Source: an uncultured Clostridia bacterium
GTDB lineage: Bacteria > Bacillota > Clostridia > Saccharofermentanales > Fastidiosipilaceae
Direction of reading: 5' to 3'
NCBI GenBank assembly: GCA_947253135.1
Contig: CAMXYS010000074.1
Span: forward strand, 1 to 8,096
Length of the DNA stretch: 8,096 nucleotides
In this document: positions 5,203 to 8,096 of the stretch, piece after piece
How positions within the stretch are numbered: the stretch's first letter is position 1
Layout of the letters: each line of letters begins with the position of its first letter
The notes under the pieces: model-generated
Told to the model about the DNA's origin: nothing
Databases searched by the model: none
The model's input: the letters and a program-made list of their open reading frames with translations, nothing else
Program-made: the position numbers and the translations under genes

Positions 5203-6930
5203 ATGGCAGATCAAAATGTTCAAGATGTGAAACTGGATGAGCTATATGATGTGGCTGTCATCGGTGGGGGCCCGGCCGGTCTCACCGCGGCCCTGTATCT
5301 GGCTCGAGCCCAATACCGGGTTGTCGTCTTGGAAAAGGAACATTTCGGTGGTCAGATACGAATTACTGAGGAAGTGGTCAATTACCCGGGGGTTTTCACC
5401 GCCCATGGCAGTGAATTGACCGAAACCATGCGCCGGCAGGCCGAGGCTTTCGGGGCTGAGTTTATGCTGGCCGAGGTCAAGCGGCTGAATTTGGGCGGGA
5501 CAGTTAAAATTTTAGAAACCAGCCGCGGACCGGTCCGTGCCTTTGGCGTGTTGTTAGCAACCGGGGCCAACCCACGCAAGATCGGTTTTAAGGGCGAGGC
5601 AGAATTTCAAGGCCGCGGCGTGGCCTATTGTGCCACCTGTGACGGTGAGTTTTTTACCGGGCGTGAGGTATATGTGATCGGCGGTGGCTTTGCCGCGGCG
5701 GAGGAGGCCGTTTTTTTAACAAAGTACGCCACCAAGGTGACGGTGCTGGTGCGAAAGGATAAATTTGCTTGTGCAGCTTCTGCCGCAGCAGCCTGTTTGA
5801 ACCACCCTGAAATCGAAGTCCGCTTCCACCATGAGTTGGTTGAGGTCGGCGGACAAGACAGTGTTGAATATGCCATTATAAAAAACAACCAAACCGGGGC
5901 AGAGGAACGGATTACAGCAGCGGATGGAGGCAATTTCGGTGTCTTCGTTTTTGCCGGCTATATCCCGGCTTCAAACCTGGTCAAAGACTTGGTCGAGTTG
6001 GACTCTGCCGGCTATGTGATCACCGGCCACGATCAGCAGACCAGCGCCCCCGGCCTCTATGCTGCCGGTGACCTTTGCATCAAGCCCTTGAGACAGGTCG
6101 TGACAGCTGTTTCGGATGGCGCGATTGCAGCGACCGAATTGGAAAAGTATGTTTCCGGTTGTCATGCTGAAACAGGCTTGCTGCCACAGCGCCCGAAGGC
6201 GGTGGTCGAGGCTGCAGCGCGCAGGCGGGAGTCAGTTCTGTCGGGTCAACGGGCTAGTGCCGGTCAAAACGACAAGGGAGGCGGTTCCACCGGCTCAGCC
6301 GCCGCCGGTTTTTTGACCGCGGATATCAAACACCAGTTGGCTGACGTGTGTGCCCGCTTTGAGCAAAAGCTGCTGCTGAAGGTCTACCAAGATGACCGTC
6401 CGATTGGTCGGGAACTGGCTTCTGTCATGGAGGAAGTGGCGGCGACCAGTGAAGGTTTAGCAGTGGAGCTGATCAAGCCGGAGGAGGGGCTGGACAGCCT
6501 GCCGGTAACCGAAAGGCCTTGTGTGCGTGTATGTGCTGAAGACGGCAGAGAGCTGGGGGTTAATTTTCACGGCGTGCCGGGTGGACACGAGTTCCAATCC
6601 TTTGTTTTAGGTATGTATAATGCGGCCGGACCGGGGCAGGCGGTCGATCCAGTTGTTAAGGACAGAATCGGCCGTCTACCGGCTTGCCGCTTACAGATTT
6701 TGGTCTCTCTTTCCTGTACACAGTGCCCTGATCTGGTTGTGGCAGCACAGCGGCTGGCAACTTTGCAGCCGAAGGTTCAGGTGGATGTCTATGATCTGAA
6801 CCATTTCGAGGCGCTCAAGGATGCCTATAAAGTAATGAGCGTGCCTTGCCTGGTCTTTAACGACGGTGAAAAGGTCGATTTCGGCAAGAAGAATTTAGAA
6901 TCTTTGGCGGGTTTGATCGAGCAACTGTGA
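5203..6930 (+). CDS. AhpF homologue: thioredoxin reductase fused to a C-terminal double thioredoxin fold (TIGR03143 type)
   Basis: A 575-residue flavoprotein disulfide reductase, probably the electron donor to AhpC. I chose ATG 5203 because AAGAGGTG precedes it at a proper distance; the in-frame ATG 5149 has no ribosome binding site. Residues 1-320 form a thioredoxin-reductase module: FAD motif GGGPAGL (21-27), redox pair CATC (143-146), NAD(P)H motif GGGFAAAEEA (160-169) and C-terminal FAD motif LYAAGD (285-290). Residues about 322-370 are a low-complexity Ala/Gly/Gln/Ser linker. Residues about 371-475 resemble a thioredoxin fold without a CxxC, and 496-575 a second one with CTQC (505-508) and a cis-Pro at VPC (548). 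This is the AhpF content in reversed order. I recall the TIGR03143 description: reductases next to a lone AhpC in genomes lacking classical AhpF. The nucleotide preference is not obvious: the second motif is not the canonical GGGDSA, and no HRR triplet is seen. Confidence 0.92.
   Translation: MADQNVQDVKLDELYDVAVIGGGPAGLTAALYLARAQYRVVVLEKEHFGGQIRITEEVVNYPGVFTAHGSELTETMRRQAEAFGAEFMLAEVKRLNLGGTVKILETSRGPVRAFGVLLATGANPRKIGFKGEAEFQGRGVAYCATCDGEFFTGREVYVIGGGFAAAEEAVFLTKYATKVTVLVRKDKFACAASAAAACLNHPEIEVRFHHELVEVGGQDSVEYAIIKNNQTGAEERITAADGGNFGVFVFAGYIPASNLVKDLVELDSAGYVITGHDQQTSAPGLYAAGDLCIKPLRQVVTAVSDGAIAATELEKYVSGCHAETGLLPQRPKAVVEAAARRRESVLSGQRASAGQNDKGGGSTGSAAAGFLTADIKHQLADVCARFEQKLLLKVYQDDRPIGRELASVMEEVAATSEGLAVELIKPEEGLDSLPVTERPCVRVCAEDGRELGVNFHGVPGGHEFQSFVLGMYNAAGPGQAVDPVVKDRIGRLPACRLQILVSLSCTQCPDLVVAAQRLATLQPKVQVDVYDLNHFEALKDAYKVMSVPCLVFNDGEKVDFGKKNLESLAGLIEQL
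6261..6319. repeat. nested inverted repeat with terminator-like hairpin inside the linker coding region
   Basis: CGGTCAAAA (6261-6269) is the exact reverse complement of TTTTGACCG (6311-6319). Inside lies ACCGGC (6289-6294) / GCCGGT (6304-6309), a 6-bp GC-rich stem with a 9-base loop that runs straight into six Ts (6309-6314). A rival pairing GGCGG (6280-6284) / CCGCC (6299-6303) overlaps the inner stem. The outer 3' arm uses part of the T-run, so outer stem and terminator shape compete. It encodes the low-complexity linker, where protein constraint is weak. Confidence 0.55.
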
Positions 6931-7006
6931 TTGGGCCTAGCCAACAAAACGGCTGTTAATTAGCTGTTTCAGTATTCATTTAAAATCTATATGTCTATAT
7001 AAACCA

Positions 7007-7043
7007 AATGCGTGCCGGCAGATCACAATTGCCGGCACGTATT
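7007..7043. repeat. strong hairpin, 10-bp perfect core
   Basis: CGTGCCGGCA (7011-7020) pairs perfectly with TGCCGGCACG (7030-7039) around a 9-base loop. AATG and TATT outside it extend the stem to about 14 bp with one G-U pair. No T-run follows, so it may be a poor terminator for the AhpF-like gene, a processing barrier, or the 5' hairpin of an RNA starting in the AT-rich stretch just before it. Confidence 0.6.
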
Positions 7044-7064
7044 CGTATAGGCGGTACCGACCTG

Positions 7065-7098
7065 CTGCAATAAAAGGATTGCGCCCTGCAACAAAAGG
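7065..7098. repeat. 13-base imperfect direct repeat at 21-base period
   Basis: CTGCAATAAAAGG (7065-7077) and CTGCAACAAAAGG (7086-7098) differ at one base. The 21-base period is two turns of DNA, as expected for tandem sites bound from one face of the helix. It could equally be a short duplication. Confidence 0.5.
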
Positions 7099-7122
7099 GA
7101 CGGAATAGACGAATTGTTAGCC

Positions 7123-7156
7123 CCTTGAGCCGCCTTTTCCGGAGGCCAAGGTTTTT
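7123..7156 (+). terminator. terminator-like hairpin upstream of ung
   Basis: CCTTG (7123-7127) pairs with CAAGG (7147-7151), and GCCTT (7132-7136) with GAGGC (7142-7146, one G-U), leaving AGCC (7128-7131) as a bulge on the 5' side. Five Ts follow (7152-7156). This could end transcription from the AhpF-like gene or from a small RNA beginning near 7008. Its 5' arm can alternatively pair with AAGGGG at 7246-7251. Confidence 0.5.
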
Positions 7157-7184
7157 GTGCAGAGGCAGGAAAATACTTTATGAT
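7155..7184 (+). promoter_or_regulatory. possible ung promoter
   Basis: TATGAT (7179-7184) is a good -10 (5 of 6). TTGTGC (7155-7160) is a weak -35 (3 of 6) at an 18-base spacing and begins inside the T-run of the preceding terminator-like hairpin. Transcription would start near 7191, leaving a leader of about 108 bases before the ung start. Confidence 0.4.
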
Positions 7185-7199
7185 GGAGTCATGAGCAGT

Positions 7200-7260
7200 G
7201 GGCCTACCATAAGCACACTCCCTAGCCGTGTTATAGGGGTATTCTAAGGGGTAGAGGTCC
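7200..7260 (+). other. foldable 5' leader of ung
   Basis: GGGCCTACC (7200-7208) pairs with GGTAG-AG-GTCC (7250-7260, two bases bulged). Inside, ATAA-G-CAC (7209-7216) pairs with GTGTTAT (7228-7234). A competing pairing CCCTA / TAGGG (about 7220-7224 with 7234-7238) is also possible. TAGGGGTA (7234-7241) is nearly repeated as TAAGGGGTA (7245-7253). I do not recognise a known riboswitch class. The stem ends about 25 bases before the ung ribosome binding site. Confidence 0.35.
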
Positions 7261-7298
7261 TTGTGGCTCTCAATAGAATTAAAGTGGAGGGGGTTCTG

Positions 7299-7958
7299 AT
7301 GAGTTGGTCAGATTTCTATCAACAGGAACGCAAGAAGCCTTATTTTAACTCCTTGCTTGAGGCAGTAAAGGCAGAACGAAAAGAATATACGGTTTATCCG
7401 GAGGCCGGCTCTGTTTTCCGGCTGTTTCAATTGCTGGAACCCGAAGCAGTCAAAGTTGTCATTTTGGGGCAAGACCCTTATCCGGGTGTGGCTAGCATTG
7501 GCGGCAAAGAACAACCCTATGCCATGGGTATGAGCTTTAGTGTACAAAAAGAGAGCCCTTTGCCTGCCTCTTTGCAAAATATTTTTAAAGAATTAGAAGC
7601 AGATTTAGGTGTTAAACGCACAGCAGGTGATTTGACAGATTGGGTTAAGCAAGGTGTATTTCTCTTAAATACCTATTTAACGGTCAGAAAGGGTGAACCG
7701 ATGAGTCACCATCATCTGGACTGGCCGCTGTTTACCGGCGCCGCCTTGGACTATGTGCTGGCCTGTAACCCGAACGCCATTTTTATTTTGTGGGGTGGAC
7801 AGGCCAAAAAAAGCGTGCAGCATCTTCCGATTCGCTATCGCATCGAATCAGCACACCCTTCCCCCTTGTCTGCCTACCGTGGCTTCTTTGGATCAAGACC
7901 CTTTTCTCGCTGTAACCGGCTGCTGAGAGAGCAAGGGGAAGCAGAGGTGAGCTGGTGA
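7299..7958 (+). CDS. ung: uracil-DNA glycosylase, family 1 (variant active-site loop)
   Basis: A 219-residue base-excision repair enzyme that cuts uracil from DNA. ATG 7299 is chosen because GGAGGGGG (7286-7293) precedes it; an upstream in-frame GTG (7263) would add 12 residues and read through this site. Family-1 features are SWSDFYQQERKKPYF at the N-terminus, VKVVILGQDPY (51-61) with catalytic D59, the uracil-stacking Phe in MSFSV (F80), LLNTYLTV (122-129) with N124 for uracil recognition, FILWGGQAKKS (162-172), and HPSPLSAYRGFFG (186-198) with H186. The water-activating loop is odd: the usual GQDPYHG is GQDPYPG, and about eight extra residues (VASIGGKEQPY region) separate it from FSV, where the common form has PGQAHGL. 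The gene appears to stand alone, with promoter-like sequence and a structured leader upstream. Confidence 0.93.
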   Translation: MSWSDFYQQERKKPYFNSLLEAVKAERKEYTVYPEAGSVFRLFQLLEPEAVKVVILGQDPYPGVASIGGKEQPYAMGMSFSVQKESPLPASLQNIFKELEADLGVKRTAGDLTDWVKQGVFLLNTYLTVRKGEPMSHHHLDWPLFTGAALDYVLACNPNAIFILWGGQAKKSVQHLPIRYRIESAHPSPLSAYRGFFGSRPFSRCNRLLREQGEAEVSW

Positions 7959-8022
7959 CCGTGCGGGCTGACCGAACGCCCGGGGTGGTAGTTAAGGTGA
8001 GTAAAAAAAGGGGCAAGAAGGT

Positions 8023-8052
8023 TTGACAAAAGGAAGATGGTCGGGGTAATAT
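8023..8052 (+). promoter_or_regulatory. strong sigma-A promoter, probably of an rRNA operon
   Basis: A perfect TTGACA -35 (8023-8028) and TAATAT (8047-8052, 4 of 6) are spaced by 18 bases. A short A-run lies upstream (8003-8009) and a G/C-rich start region (GAGCGCC) downstream. No gene begins before the window ends. Confidence 0.55.
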
Positions 8053-8096
8053 AGTTGAGCGCCTTTCGAGAGAGAGGGGCCACGAACCTTGAAAAT
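8053..8096 (+). other. probable rRNA operon leader with boxA-like end
   Basis: The transcript from the promoter at 8023 has no ribosome binding site or start codon in this stretch. It ends in AACCTTGAAAAT (8085-8096), which resembles the CTTTGAAAACT-type motif found before 16S (and between 16S and 23S) in Firmicutes rRNA operons. If correct, the 16S gene starts shortly beyond the right edge. This rests on motif memory and position only. Confidence 0.4.

Larger units (their letters stand above)
6931..7298 (+). other. 368-base non-coding region upstream of ung
   Basis: No credible gene was found here on either strand. In order it holds an AT-rich stretch with a CTATAT direct repeat (6986-7000), a strong hairpin (7007-7043), a 13-base direct repeat (7065-7098), a terminator-like hairpin (7123-7156), a promoter (7155-7184) and a foldable leader (7200-7260). 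The density of structure suggests a regulatory RNA or leader. Individual elements are listed separately. Confidence 0.6.

Noticed and set aside
7263..7298. Upstream GTG start (7263) for ung
   Set aside because: It reads through GGAGGGGG, the clear ribosome binding site for ATG 7299, and the family normally begins near the SWSDFY segment.
7964..7982. Hairpin CGGGC / GCCCG after ung as terminator
   Set aside because: Only 5 bp with a 9-base loop and followed by GGGTGG, not a T-run; not convincing as an intrinsic terminator.
7783..8083. Minus-strand open frames at 7783-8016 and 7874-8083
   Set aside because: They overlap the 3' end of ung or the rRNA-type promoter, show no recognisable protein features and have no good start context.
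1..8096. CRISPR array, tRNA, transposase or toxin-antitoxin pair
   Set aside because: No regularly spaced repeats, no cloverleaf with a TTC-loop motif, and no protein of these families was found on either strand.

Overview
This 8.1 kb window looks like ordinary chromosome from a Gram-positive, low-to-mid GC bacterium, most likely a member of the Clostridia. The evidence is a DUF1292 protein next to a DUF2156 protein, strong AGGAG-type ribosome binding sites with GTG starts in use, a Fur/PerR-like operator, and an AhpC paired with the domain-permuted AhpF homologue typical of Firmicutes that lack classical AhpF. The genus cannot be fixed from the sequence. I see no phage, transposase, CRISPR, tRNA or plasmid functions.

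Layout. Positions 1-2284 hold a rightward cluster: a small acidic DUF1292 protein (possibly cut by the window edge), a DUF2156 GNAT-fold protein, and a CPBP/Rce1-type membrane protease. The last two are only 11 bases apart. Bases 2285-2482 lie between convergent genes and contain a 79-base element with perfect 17-base terminal inverted repeats, then a compact intrinsic terminator. A long-chain acyl-CoA synthetase (AMP-forming) runs leftward from 4231 to 2483. The divergent region 4232-4467 carries its promoter, a Fur/PerR-type operator and the ahpC promoter region.

The ahpC gene (4468-5031) ends at a clear terminator. It is followed by a 575-residue flavoprotein (5203-6930) whose thioredoxin-reductase half comes first and whose two thioredoxin folds come second, the reverse of classical AhpF. 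The two probably form a peroxide-detoxifying pair: NADPH or NADH -> FAD -> CATC -> CTQC -> AhpC -> peroxide. The linker between the two halves is encoded by DNA with a striking nested inverted repeat that resembles a terminator.

Bases 6931-7298 are a long non-coding stretch with a strong hairpin, a 13-base direct repeat at 21-base period, a terminator-like hairpin, a promoter and a foldable leader. These precede ung (7299-7958), a family-1 uracil-DNA glycosylase with an altered water-activating loop. The window ends in a TTGACA promoter followed by sequence resembling the leader of a ribosomal RNA operon, so a 16S gene may start just beyond the right edge.

I found no convincing new defence or mobile system. 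The most interesting items are the structured non-coding region before ung, the nested repeat inside the AhpF-like gene, and the 79-base inverted-repeat element.
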